Assembly (NCBI RefSeq): GCF_009730915.1
Contig: NC_052474.1
Coordinates: forward strand, 7,537,501 to 7,601,500
Source: Dioscorea cayenensis subsp. rotundata
Taxonomy: Eukaryota > Streptophyta > Magnoliopsida > Dioscoreales > Dioscoreaceae
Direction of reading: 5' to 3'
DNA: 64,000 bases
This document shows, in pieces, positions 45,341 through 56,393 of the stretch. Below the pieces are notes generated by a model. It did no database searches. It worked only from the letters and a program-made list of their open reading frames with translations, and was not told the DNA's origin. The translations under genes and the position numbers were made by a program. Numbering within the stretch: position 1 is the first letter of the stretch; every line of letters begins with the position of its first letter.

Positions 45341-46440
45341 AATGACAACCACGACAGCAACGGTAACTTTCTTTGGTGACAATGACAAGTGACGGGCGAC
45401 GGCGACAGTGGCGACTTCTTCATCTTCTTCTTTCTCTGTTGGCCTCATCCTTCCCTCCTTTTCTTCTTTCTTTCATCTGTCTTCTTCTTTTCTTGATGGA
45501 GAATCATCGTTTGCTATTTTCTTCGGCAACGACAGCCACTGCGGTGGTAGCGATGGCGACAGTGGTGACGGCAACAACAGCGAAAACGATAGCAGGCAGT
45601 GACCTCTTCCTCTTTCTTCACTAGTTACCTTCTCTGGCCCTCGTTCCTTCTCTTCTTCATCTTTTGATTAGTGAGTTTCTTCTTCCAAATTTCTCCGCCG
45701 AGGCGACCTCCTTGCATCTGAGGTTCCCGCTTTCTTCTTTATTATTATATGAGTGTATGTTTTGGGCGAGAGAAAACCCTGGATCCTTTCAAATTTCTTC
45801 TTCATATCTGACGGAGAGGCAATGGCAGCAGTAGTGGCGACGGTGACGGTGGAGGCGGCACCGACTTCTTCTTCTTCTTTCTCTGCTAGTCTCCCTTCTC
45901 CTTCTCAGGTTCCATCTTCTTCCTCCGTCTTCTTTGCTTTAAGTTTTGGCTCTTTTCCTTTTTCCTTCTTCTTTCGTCCCTCGTTCCTTTTGTCATCTTT
46001 CTTTGTCGCTTCATCACTGGTTTTCTCCGTCTTTCCGTTCTTCTTTCTTTCCTTTCTTCTTCTTCTTCTAGGGAGAATTTTCCTTTTTCTTCGCTCCTCC
46101 GGCCGGTTCCTCCTCTGGCTCCATCCTCGTCATCTTCTTCTCCTTCCTTCTTCTTCATTTTCCACGCTCTCTTCAGTTCTTCTTTGGCCAGTCAGCCTTC
46201 TCCTTCTTCTTCTTTGCTTTTTTCATATGAGTATCTTTTTATAGAGAGAAAGCCAGCCTCTCCTCACCTCTCCTTCGTCTTTCTCCCGTCAGTCTCCGTC
46301 CTCTCGCCCTCTTCAAACCGCTCGTCTCTTCTCTCCCTCGTCTTCTTTTAAAAGCGTGCAGCTGCCCTCGTCGTGAGCGATCGTGAGAGCGGTTGTTCAA
46401 GCCGTAAAGCCGGCGTGGAGGCGACCATCCCACGTTCTTT
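45341..46440. repeat. CTT/TTC-rich low-complexity region, internally duplicated
   Basis: Long pyrimidine-rich stretches give Phe/Ser/Leu-rich shadow frames on + and Lys/Glu/Arg-rich ones on -. A segment near 45389-45470 (gcgacagtggcgacttcttc) recurs in altered form near 45832-45900, and the stretch near 45730 (atatgagtgtat) recurs near 46226. It looks like duplicated repeat DNA and I see no real gene. Confidence 0.55.
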
Positions 46441-46694
46441 TTTTCTTTTATTTTTATTATTATTATTTTATTATATTATATATATATATATATATATATA
46501 TCTATTATCAGATTTGATTTTGATTGCTTTTTTTTATATTAGGTTTTTTTAATTGAATTTTTTTTATTTAATTTATTTTATATTATCTGATTTAATTCGA
46601 TTTATTTATTTGTTTAATTTATTATATATTATATATATATATATATATTATCGGATTTTTACTTAATTAATTCAATTTGATTTATTTTTATTTT

Positions 46695-46766
<72 letters not shown>

Positions 46767-46859
46767 CAATTTTATTTATTTAATTTATATTATCTGATTT
46801 CATTTGATTATTATTTGATTATATATTATATATATTTTTTATCAGATTTTATTTTATTT

Positions 46860-46946
<87 letters not shown>

Positions 46947-47138
46947 TACTGAGTTGATTTATTTTATTATATACTACTGATTTGACTTAATTTAATTTAT
47001 TTTATTTTTATCTTTTTATCTTATATGATTATTTTTATCTTATTTAGAATTTTTTTCTGTTGATTTAAATTTTATTTTTATTTTTATTATATATATATTT
47101 GCCTCGTGATTTGTATTCGCGGTTGATCTTGGTATTGT
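46441..47138. repeat. AT-rich block with long (TA)n tracts
   Basis: (TA)n tracts lie at about 46478-46502, 46632-46650, 46698-46762 and 46868-46943, with T/A-rich sequence between. No gene. Confidence 0.85.
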
Positions 47139-47800
47139 GGTCGCCTCAAGATTGGTGTTATAGGCTGGTCTTGAACTTTGGATCGCCTCGAGATTGGTGC
47201 TATTGGCTGATTCAGATATTTGAATATTTTTTTTAGATCGCCTCGAGATCTATGTTGTCGGCTGATTTTGGAATTTGTATATTTAGATCGCCTCGAGATC
47301 GGTGCTCTCGGCAGATCTTGATATTTGAATATTTTTTTAGATCGCCTCGAGATCTATGTTCTCGGCTGATCTTGGGATTTGTGTATTTAGATCGCCTCAA
47401 GATCGGTGCTCTCGGCAGATCTTGATATTTGAATATTTTGGATCACTCGAGATCGGTGCTCTTGGCTTATCCAGGAGATTTGAATATTTAGATCGCCTCG
47501 AGATCGGTGCTCTCGATGAGATCTTGATATTTGAATATTTTGGATCGCCTCGAGATCGGTGCTCTTGGCTTATCCGGAGATTTGAATATTTAGATCGCCT
47601 CGAGATCGGTGCTCTTGGCTTATCCAGAGATTTGAATATTTTTAGATTACCTCAAGATCTATGCTCTTGGTAGATCTTGATATTTGAGTATTTTTAGATC
47701 GCCTCGAGATCTGTGCTCTAGGCTGATCTTGGGATTTTAATATTTAGATCGCCTCAGGATATGTATTTTTGGGTGATCTTGAATATATCCAAATATTATG
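47139..47800. repeat. 50-54-bp minisatellite, about twelve units
   Basis: The core GATCGCCTCGAGATCGGTGC recurs, with changes, at about 47181, 47236, 47286, 47340, 47390, 47441, 47491, 47543, 47593, 47645, 47697 and 47747. Each is followed by a gctgatcttg-type stretch and ttgaatattt. The core holds CTCGAG between two GATC sites. The open frame through it only reflects the repeat. Confidence 0.85.
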
Positions 47801-48150
47801 AAATTTATTTATCTTATCCACATGTTGTCCCAATTTTATTATGATTAGGTCACATGTGATTTTAAAATTTTAATTTGATTTGAATTAGGGCATGCAAAAT
47901 TTTTTATATAAACACTTCTATCTCCACAAAAAAAATTGTATAATTAAACCTCTTTTTTTCCCAAAAAATTGTTTTACAAGATACTCCCTCAATTTTATAT
48001 TAATTGTTACATTTTAAAAAAAAATTACATTATTTGTCATTTTTAAGAGTTTTATAAATATTAATTATTTTTTTTTTATATTCTTCTTGTTTAAGGAGGT
48101 GCGTGCATTAATGAGAGGTGAATGCAAAAATTGATTGCTTTAATAAAATT
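47801..48150. other. AT-rich spacer before LINE-d
   Basis: T- and A-rich sequence without a recognisable gene or repeat unit. Confidence 0.5.
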
Positions 48151-48197
48151 AGGCAATTAGAGTCAGCTCGTGCCACCTTGACCGCTGTAGGGTCAAG

Positions 48198-48216
48198 GGC
48201 CACTTCTTAAGTGGCC
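48198..48216 (+). other. Strong short stem-loop upstream of LINE-d ORF2
   Basis: GGCCACTT-CTT-AAGTGGCC has a perfect 8-bp stem and a 3-base loop, ending 16 bases before the ORF2 ATG at 48233. Whether it is part of the element is not known. Confidence 0.6.
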
Positions 48217-48232
48217 AGATCCCTCTCTTTTT

Positions 48233-51200
48233 ATGGATTTAGACATTATTTCTTGGAACGTTAGGGGGTCTAGGTAGACCTTCTAAAAGATTTCTTGTTA
48301 AAGACTCACTTCTTCATCGCGCTCTAGTGTGCTGTATTCAGGAATCTGAACTTGACTCAGTTACTCCTGCGATCTGGCGATCTTTAGGAGGTAATCACTT
48401 TGACGATTACTATTGGTCCCCTTCCCAGGGTTCCTCTGATGGGATGATAATTGGTTGGAACAGTTCCACACTCAAGGGGAAACTGATTCACTCCAGTAAA
48501 TTCTGCTTAACTGTTGAGTTTCATAACTCACTTATTGAAGATATCTGGCTATGTACTTCTGTGTATGGCCCTAATGATAAACATCTCAAACAATCTTTCT
48601 GGAATGAGATCCGATCTAGCAATGGGGGTAAAACTAATCCTTGGGTGATCTGTGGTGACTTCAATGCCATCTTTTCAACTTTAGATAAAAACCAAGGAGT
48701 CCCATTCAGAGAGGACATCACACAGGCGCAAGCTCTTATGCGCGATCTTAATCTTGTGGAACCTCCTTCTGTGGGTAGACACTTCACCTGGACTAATGGA
48801 CAAGCTAACCCAACTTGTGTTAGGCTTTACCGTTTCCTTGTGAACCAAGACTAGTTGAACTGCCACCCTAGAATCAACCAGTCTTGTCTCCCAAGATTAG
48901 GTTCGGATCATGCACCCATTAAGCTTACCACTGGACATCACATCTTTAATCAACATCAATTCAGGTTCGAATTAACTTGGTGTTCGTCTGAAGGTTTTGG
49001 TGATCTCATTCAAACTTGGTGGAAGGAAGTGAACCCCCAAGGTTGTGGTGCCTTCATTTTATCCAAAAAATTGTCTCACACCAGAGCTAAATTGAGGGCC
49101 TGGGCTAATACTTCTTTTGGCTCTATTAAATTGTGGAAACTCAACATCCTCCGTGAAATCGAAAATCTTGATGTGATTAAGGATACTCGTTGCCTTTCAG
49201 AATCTGAACTCCAAAGAGATTCTGAACTTAAGCAAACTCTGCACAACACTCTTAATCTTGAGGAAACGTACTGGAGACAACGCTCTAGAGTCACTTGGCT
49301 TAAGGAAGGCGACTCCAACACCAAATTTTTTCATGCTGTTGCTAACGGTAGAAGAAACCGTAATTTTATCTCCCATATTAGTCACAACCAATCCATTCTT
49401 AAGGAGACTAAAGACATTGGAAGGGCCTTCACTTCCTTCTTTCGCTCTCAACTTGGTTCCAACAACACTTCTCGTCTTCACTTTGATTAGATCAGACTTT
49501 TATTGAATAAGGCTCGAATTGATATCTCAGCCTTAGAAGCCCCGTTCGACCAAGAGGAAATTAAAAAAGCTACTTAATTTCGATCTCGGTGATGATAAAG
49601 CGCCAGGCCCAGATGGTTTTCCTATGTTTTTCTTTCAGAAATTCTGGTCTACCGTTAAAGATGACTTGATAACTCTCTGTCAAGATTTCTACTTTGGTTC
49701 ATCTAATCTGGAACGAATCAATTGGGCAAACATCGTCCTTATTCCCAAGACTAATTCACCTGAATTAGTGTCCGATTTTCGTCCCATCAGCCTTATCAAT
49801 TCTTCTCTCAAAATCATCTCGAAAGTGCTTGCCTCCAAACTTGGCAAAGTCATCGACTCTCTTATTGAGACTCATCAGTCTGTTTTTATCGCGGGTAGAT
49901 GTATTCTTGATAATATTGTGGCGGCGGAGGAGACGATCTCTAGCCTCCAAAAGCGCAGAATCATGGGCAATATTATAAAGGTTGATTTCGCCAAAGCCTT
50001 TGATATGGTTAACTGGGATTTCCTTCTTGATCTTCTGAAAGCTCATGGTTTTGGGGAGCGTTGGATTGGTTGGATTGAAAGATTGATGTTCACTTCTAAA
50101 TCCTCTATTCTTGTAAATGGCTCAGTGAATGGATTTGTCAGACACAAAAGAGACCTCAGACATGGAGACCCCCTCTCCCCTCTCCTGTTCATTCTTGTTG
50201 TTGATGTTTTAAGTTCACTGCTCTCCAACGCCTTAGATTCTGGAATCCTTTATGGGGTCCCCCTTGGCAGTCAGGGGAAGATTTGTCATCTTCAATACGT
50301 AGATGATCTACTTATTTTAACAGCTGGAGGGGCATAAGACCTTTGAATTATAAAACTCATTTTTTATCTCTTCGAAGGTATCTCTGGATTGACCATCAAT
50401 TACAACAAAACTAATCTCTACTCCACTAAACCCGGTCTCCTTCCGGACAGATTGCTTGAGAGCACCTTAAATTGCTCCACTAGCACCCTCCCTCTGACTT
50501 ATCTTGGCATTCCGATCTCTGGTAGACGTCCTAATCGTCAGGACTGGGAAACTCTCATTTTTAAAATTCGAGCCAGATTGTTTTCTTGGAAATCTAGGTG
50601 GCTCTCCCTCGGGGGTAGGCTTACGTTGGTGAATTCTGTGCTCACCTCCATTCCTACCTACTGGATGTCTATCTATAAGCTACCAGTTTGAGTAATTAAA
50701 GCTATAGATCGTATTCGTAGAGATTTTCTTTGGAAGGGTCCGGATATCGATAAGGTGGGTTGTAGACTAGTAAATTGGAAGCGTATTAACTTGGAGGTTT
50801 TCAATCTTGACCTCCAGGAAAAATGGTGGTGGAAGATTATTACTGAGTCTAATTGGTGTGGTGCTCCAGTGATAAAATTTAACTACTACCAGCGTTCCTT
50901 TTCCTGGAATATGTTCAACTCACTCTCTAAGCCTAAGTCCTTTTTCTGGGAAGGAATTTTTAGTTGTCTACTGGCGTTCAGAAAATGTATTTCTCACAAA
51001 ATCAATAACGGTAACTCCACCCTTTTCTGGTATGATGGCTGGGTTGGTGGTAGAGCTCATATGGATCTGTGGTCACAAGACTTTGCCAGAACCCCAGACC
51101 CCTGGGCCACAGTCAATGCTCTAGCTCCCTCTTTCATTCACAAACTTAAGGAGTGTGATCCATCCATCGAGAATATTCTACAAAATCTTAATGGTAACTC

Positions 51201-51790
51201 CAAAGACCTTAAAATTTGGAATCGCTCTGCTAATGGACATTTCTCAGTTAAATCTTTCTATACCTTCTTGATTGATGGTGGTTCGTGGTTGCCTCCCGAG
51301 CCGACTCATCCGGAAGGGTATTTGCCCCTGTAAAGGTGAAGGCTTTCACTTGGCTCGCCTGGGACAACAAGATCCTTACCCTGGAAAATCTAGCTAAAAG
51401 AAGATGTAACAAACTCCCAATTGCAACCTGCATCCTTTATCTCAATGATATTGAATCAGCAAATCATCTATTGATTAGCCTCTTTAGTTGCTCGGGATTT
51501 GGGAACACTTCCCCTGCATTCTTGCTCTCAATCATCTACCTTGCCTCTACTCGACCTTTGGGGCCCCTGGAGAAAAAACATTAGAAAAGAGGCGAAGGTT
51601 TCTTGGGACTTGGGACACTCTCTCTAGAGCCCTAATATGGAATGTCTGGCTTGAAAGAAACAGGAGAATTTTTGATGATTGCTTTTGTTCCTATTTATCT
51701 TTAATTACTAAAATTTCTCATACGTTTCGCTTTGGGTGTCTCAGACTCCGCATCACAAAAAGACAAAAAAATTGACGAGTCTCGCATGCT
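48233..51790 (+). pseudogene. LINE-d ORF2: endonuclease / reverse transcriptase
   Basis: The start ATG at 48233 gives MDLDIISWNVRG, then an extra G in the G run near 48264 shifts the frame. The endonuclease continues to about 48950 (WVICGDFNAIFS, HFTWTNGQ, GSDHAPIKL). The reverse transcriptase follows (KAPGPDGFPMFFFQKFW, DFRPISLINSSLKI, VDFAKAFDMVNW, DLRHGDPLSP, YVDD at 50296-50307). The zf-RVT part is weak. Stops near 48853 (Trp to TAG), 49488, 50335, 50346 and 50689 (Trp to TGA), and frameshifts near 49570 and 51320, disable it. GLRQ has changed to DLRH in the QGDPLSP motif. It ends near 51775-51790. Confidence 0.8.
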
Positions 51791-52110
51791 GTCAAGAGAA
51801 GCCTTGAGTTCACTGACCCAGGTGGGGTGAGCCGTGCCACCCAGGAAGATCGCGCTTAGTAGGGGCTAGATTCACGATATCCCTGATGCCTCCTAGGGAG
51901 CTCTCCTTTCCCCTAGGTGTTTTTGTTTTCTCTTGTATCCTACCGCTCCACTTCTAAAGTGACTATGTTCTTCGCTTGTTTCGCTTTTTGCTATGTGGTC
52001 GTTTCGGGACTTTGGTGATTGCGTCAGTGACGATGCGTTTGTTGTCACCTGCACGTAACTCTTAAACCTGCTCTAATAAATGTGATTTATCCACTTTGTC
52101 AAAAATAAAA

Positions 52111-52469
52111 AAAATAAAAAAAAATAAAAAAAATAAAAGTGTCTTATCATAATTGTTTGTTTAGATGTTAGAAGTTTTAATAATAATTTTAATATTTTTC
52201 CAATGCTAAAAGCCAAAACGTGGGAAGTTAATATGCAGCAGAAGCAGTAACATGAGAACTCTTTCATCATTTTCTAATGATACTTCCAAATAACATTTTG
52301 GTCAAGCCAATGTAAACTCTTTCATTATTTTCTCATAATGTTTCCAAATAATATTTTGGTCAAGCCAATGTGAACTCTTTCATTATTTTTTCATATGTTT
52401 CCAAATAATATTTTGGTCAAGTCAATTGAACTCGTTTATTAATGGCCACTTGGAAAATTTCTAGATAGC

Positions 52470-52517
<48 letters not shown>
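52111..52517. other. Spacer with short direct repeats and a (TAA)n tract
   Basis: Three imperfect direct repeats of a roughly 60-base unit (tttccaaataa.attttggtcaagccaatg, tgaactctttcatta) run from about 52255 to 52440. A (TAA)n tract of about 47 bases lies at 52471-52517. No gene. Confidence 0.65.
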
Positions 52518-52519
<2 letters not shown>

Positions 52520-52593
52520 AGTGGTCCTAACTTTAATGATGACTTTATGTGGTGCGGTTGAAGTGGTCCTAACTTTAATGATGACTTTATGTG
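52518..52593. repeat. 42-bp tandem duplication at the 5' junction of LINE-e
   Basis: A 34-base block starting gaagtggtcctaactttaat occurs at 52518-52551 and 52560-52593. Its inner AACTTTAATGATGAC (52529-52543 and 52571-52585) occurs a third time at 53372-53386, just after the poly(A) of LINE-e. Confidence 0.8.
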
Positions 52594-53371
52594 CGGGTCT
52601 GCGATGCAATGTGGCAAAGATTATGTGGAAAAGTAATTGTCCAAAGAAAATCAATATCTTCAATTGGTTGGTCTAGAAGAATAAGGTGCTATCATTGGAA
52701 AATTTGGAATTGAGACGTTGTAATAATCTTTCGACTGCAACATGCGTGATGTGTCATACTAACATTGAGTCGGTTGACCACCTGTTTCTTCATTGTCCGT
52801 TGGCCAGGGAGGTGTGGATTTTCTTTTGTAGGTTATTGTCGGTGCCTGAACCTCTAAATCAATGCATCTTATTTGGTCTTCATGGAGAAACTCTGTGAGA
52901 CCGATTGCTAGGCTTTCTGTGGATCTTCTGGTCAAGGCATTAACTTGGAATATTTGGCTCGTAAGAAATGATAGAATATTTAATACTAAAATTCTACCTG
53001 CACACTACATTATCATCAGTATTAATCGCATGCTACTTTCGTGGTTCGATGCTCTTGCAGATTCTGCTAAGGTGAAACTCGAAGATTCCATGTCCACGGT
53101 CAAGCGCAGCCTCGAGTTCCTTGGTTCGAGGAGTCAGTTGGTTGGTGGGAACCTAGTTGCCGAGGAGGCACTAGATCTTGCCACAGGCTAGTCCGTCCTG
53201 ATGATTATGTATTTGCGAGGAAACTTTGTTTCCTCGGGTGGTCTGTTGTTTTGTGTTGCCCTTGTTCACGTCTTGTGGTGTGAGTGGTTTTGTCATGCTT
53301 TTGTGTCGGTTTGAGTCTGTACTGTGTTTTCTTCTTAATTGTAGTCGTTTATCCACCTTTAAAAAAAAAAA
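52586..53371 (+). mobile_element. Short 5'-truncated LINE (LINE-e), sister of LINE-c
   Basis: From about 52594 it matches LINE-c from about 40948 closely by eye, through the zf-RVT part (CVMCHTNIESVDHLFLHC, 52742-52797) to the 3' end. A Trp codon reads TAG near 52674. The ORF2 remnant ends at the TAG near 53190. The 3' UTR keeps the two hairpin sites in mutated form (near 53267 and 53344-53356), then a poly(A) tail. AACTTTAATGATGAC flanks it at 52571-52585 and 53372-53386. Nine extra bases (tttatgtgc) separate the left repeat from the LINE match. Confidence 0.8.
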
Positions 53372-53386
53372 AACTTTAATGATGAC

Positions 53387-53571
53387 AATCAAGTGGCCAA
53401 AATCCTTTCGTTTACTTGGGTTAAGGACTGCTTTATTGTTAGGTGGGGCGCTCACCTTTCCGCCATCTATAACGTCCGTGTTTTTTGAATTTTCCAAATT
53501 TCTACAATTTGAATTTATGAGAGAAAAAAAAACACGGATGTGTATGTATTATATTTATAGGCTTGAATTTT

Positions 53572-53648
<77 letters not shown>

Positions 53649-55513
53649 TTATTCTATATAATCATATCATTTTTATGAAAAGAAATACCCCACCAGAGAT
53701 ACCTTAGGAATGGTACTGGAGCAAGTTGGCAATGCGTATACAAAACCAATTATGCAAAAACAAGATAATGGAATCCTCAATCCAGAGCCACTCTTATTAA
53801 TTATGTTAATCATTTAAACAAAAATTGTAGAACAAACATTAATTTATAATAATTATAATATCATATAATCTTAATCACACATTAATAAATCTATATCAAT
53901 ATATTTATTAAATATAATAATTTGATGGGACAAGGATGAGTCCCTAAATTATTTTTTTTGGTTGCACCTTGTATTCATATCCGCAACCCAGCCGTAGCTT
54001 CTCAAATAAAGATTAATTGCCTTTATAATCTTTTTGACACAATTTTTAATTAAGAAAATGAAATGCTAACATTTTGGTGTGGAACGGTTTTGAATTTATA
54101 TTTCAAACGAAAAGAAAAGAAAAGAGTCCTGGTATTTTAATTTTTATTTTCTTAAAATATATTTATTTTTCTTAAAAACATTATATATTGTGAGAGGATT
54201 TTAAAAATGGAAAGACACTAATTTAATAAACAGCACTTATAACACAATTAATGAGAGCTATTTGTAATTTCATTAATTACTAAATGATTGTTTTATTTTA
54301 TTTGAAAAGATGTCTTGTTAATGAAATAGTGTCTCATTAGTAAAGTGGTGTATCTATTTAATGAAATAATGTGTCTTTTTATTGAAATGGTTTATTGAAG
54401 TGATGTGTCTTTTTAAATGACACTCATTATTAAAGTGGTGTGTCTCTTTACTAAACACCACTTCATTTATATAAAAATAATCTTCTATCATCATTCAAAT
54501 CAATTGAATGACAAGCAAACTCTTCACAAGTTTATTTGCTTTGTTCTTTGAGTGCACAAAAGATAGAAGCAAACTTTCACTCTATAAAAGCCATTATTGT
54601 CTTTTCTTGAGTTTGGAATTTCAAACCATACTCAAGGGTTTTCTATCATGATCCTAAAAGAAAATTGCTATTCAATCTATTTTCGCATCCAAGGTCTGAA
54701 ATTAGGTGGAGATTTAATTAGCTCTGAAAGGAAAGTGTTTTTCCCTTGCTTTTAAGACTTCAAGCACTCATTTTTTCTTATCTCTTCTCTCTATTTCTCA
54801 AAGAACTGTCCCCACCAACAATATATATATATATATATATAATTGATTTGGTCTTTAACCCTCTAGTAAGGGAGGTGAGATTTATGAGAGATTATTCCTC
54901 TCCCAACATGCATTTTATATATATATATATATACATATGGGCACTCAAACTGAAAACTATTTTTTTAAGTAGTTAAAAACCTTTTATAAATATGAATAAA
55001 TCACAGTTGCTTTTTAAAAATAATACAGATAAAGAACAACAATTAAAAGCAAAGCAATAACCCCAAAACGGGAAACACATGAAACACTTAAACATAAGAA
55101 AAGAGGTTAATCACCAGAGATAATGCACATATAGAAACACAAACATGAAAGAACACGGAGAACATGATATAAGGAGCAGAGCCGGCATCAAAGGAGAAGA
55201 GCCAAAACCCATTTGTTAAAGTCCTTTTCAAAGAGATATTCTTTTTCAAAAAAAATCTTAATTACTTTATTAAATGAGATGATAATAAACACAAGGTATT
55301 TGGAAAAATTAAAAGGAAAGAATGTTAACATATATCATGCCAATAAGTAAGTCCACATTACTTTTCTTTGATATAATCGAGAATTAATTAAGAACTTTGC
55401 TCGTATATCATATTATAACAAAAAAAATATTAACATTTAAACATACACTCAGTCCTATAAATTAACAAATTAAGTTGTAAGATTTTTTTTTAAAACAATA
55501 TATAAGCCACTAA
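53387..55513. other. AT-rich intergenic DNA
   Basis: A (TA)n tract lies at about 53575-53646. From about 54240 to 54470 short phrases such as gtgtctctttattaaa recur loosely. TCTATAAAAG near 54579 resembles a TATA box and the stretch could be part of an old LTR, but I cannot define ends. Two further (TA)n tracts lie at about 54822-54840 and 54915-54932. No gene is seen. Confidence 0.5.
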
Positions 55514-55779
55514 CTCTTGTTTGAATCCATGGTTATATAGAGGGTAGGGTATGAGGAGGTTCAATGGAGGGTTGAGAAACATCCATTTAACCCCATTTCT
55601 CAACCCTCTAAATTGGGGGGTTAACAAGATTTTGATTTTGATTTAGACAAAAATGCCCTCAGCATTTCCAAGCAATTACATCTATGTATTATTATTAGTT
55701 TTAGTAATGTTAATATATAAGTACTCGTATTATTATTAGTAGTAGTATTAGTATACTAGAATATTAGTACTCGTAATAT

Positions 55780-56346
55780 TGTGGGCCCCACACAATTATT
55801 TTACTTTTTTTTGTTTTAATTTTTCCATGTTTGGCAGTTACGGAACCCCCCTTCCTTTTTTATGTTTATGTTTATATTTTATTTTAAGTTTCTAAAACCC
55901 TAGCCGTCTCTTCATGTCTTCTATTGTAGATCCCCATTTGGATTAAGAAAGAGGGAGAGATCTAGCCTCTTTTCTCTTCTCCCTTTTTGGTGCGCGTACA
56001 TCGGCGTAATCGAGATAGGTCTCTTCATCAAGGGTTTTGTGTCATTTTCGTTGTGAGGTAAGCGTTCTCTTCATTGATTAATGTTCTTATTTAGAGTTAT
56101 GTTATGTGCTTAGTGGTTTGATTATCTCAAGATTAAACCGGTGATTGTTAATTGGGATGTTGCACAATGAATTTTCTTCGTTGATTTGTAAGTTGTTGTT
56201 ACCTTCATTCATACACAAGTTGTTTATGTTTTTTTAAAAAAAAAACATTATCTTTTGTTTGAGAAAAATCAGATTTTTCTAAGTTTTGGTTTTTTTTTTC
56301 ATTTGAATGTGGAATTGAGTGTAGTGTGCTGGCGTCCACTACACAC

Positions 56347-56393
<47 letters not shown>

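Larger units (their letters stand above)
48150..52110 (+). mobile_element. LINE lacking ORF1 (LINE-d)
   Basis: A plus-strand LINE of the same family that begins just upstream of ORF2 and keeps ORF2 and the 3' UTR, with hairpins at 51949-51961 (CACTT-CTA-AAGTG) and 52082-52094 (GTGA-TTTAT-CCAC), then an A-rich tail. Loss of ORF1 fits 5' truncation. I could not fix the exact 5' border or a target duplication. Confidence 0.75.

Noticed and set aside
45753..46244. 163-residue Phe/Ser/Leu-rich frame that looks like a membrane protein
   Set aside because: Produced by CTT/TTC-rich low-complexity DNA; the antisense frame is equally long and charged, and no family features are seen.
46677..46865. Tyr/Ile repeat frame
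   Set aside because: Translation of a (TA)n tract.
47356..47673. 105-residue frame with repeated sequence
   Set aside because: Entirely the 50-bp minisatellite.
53226..53678. 150-residue frame ending in Tyr-Ile repeats
   Set aside because: LINE 3' UTR joined to a (TA)n tract.
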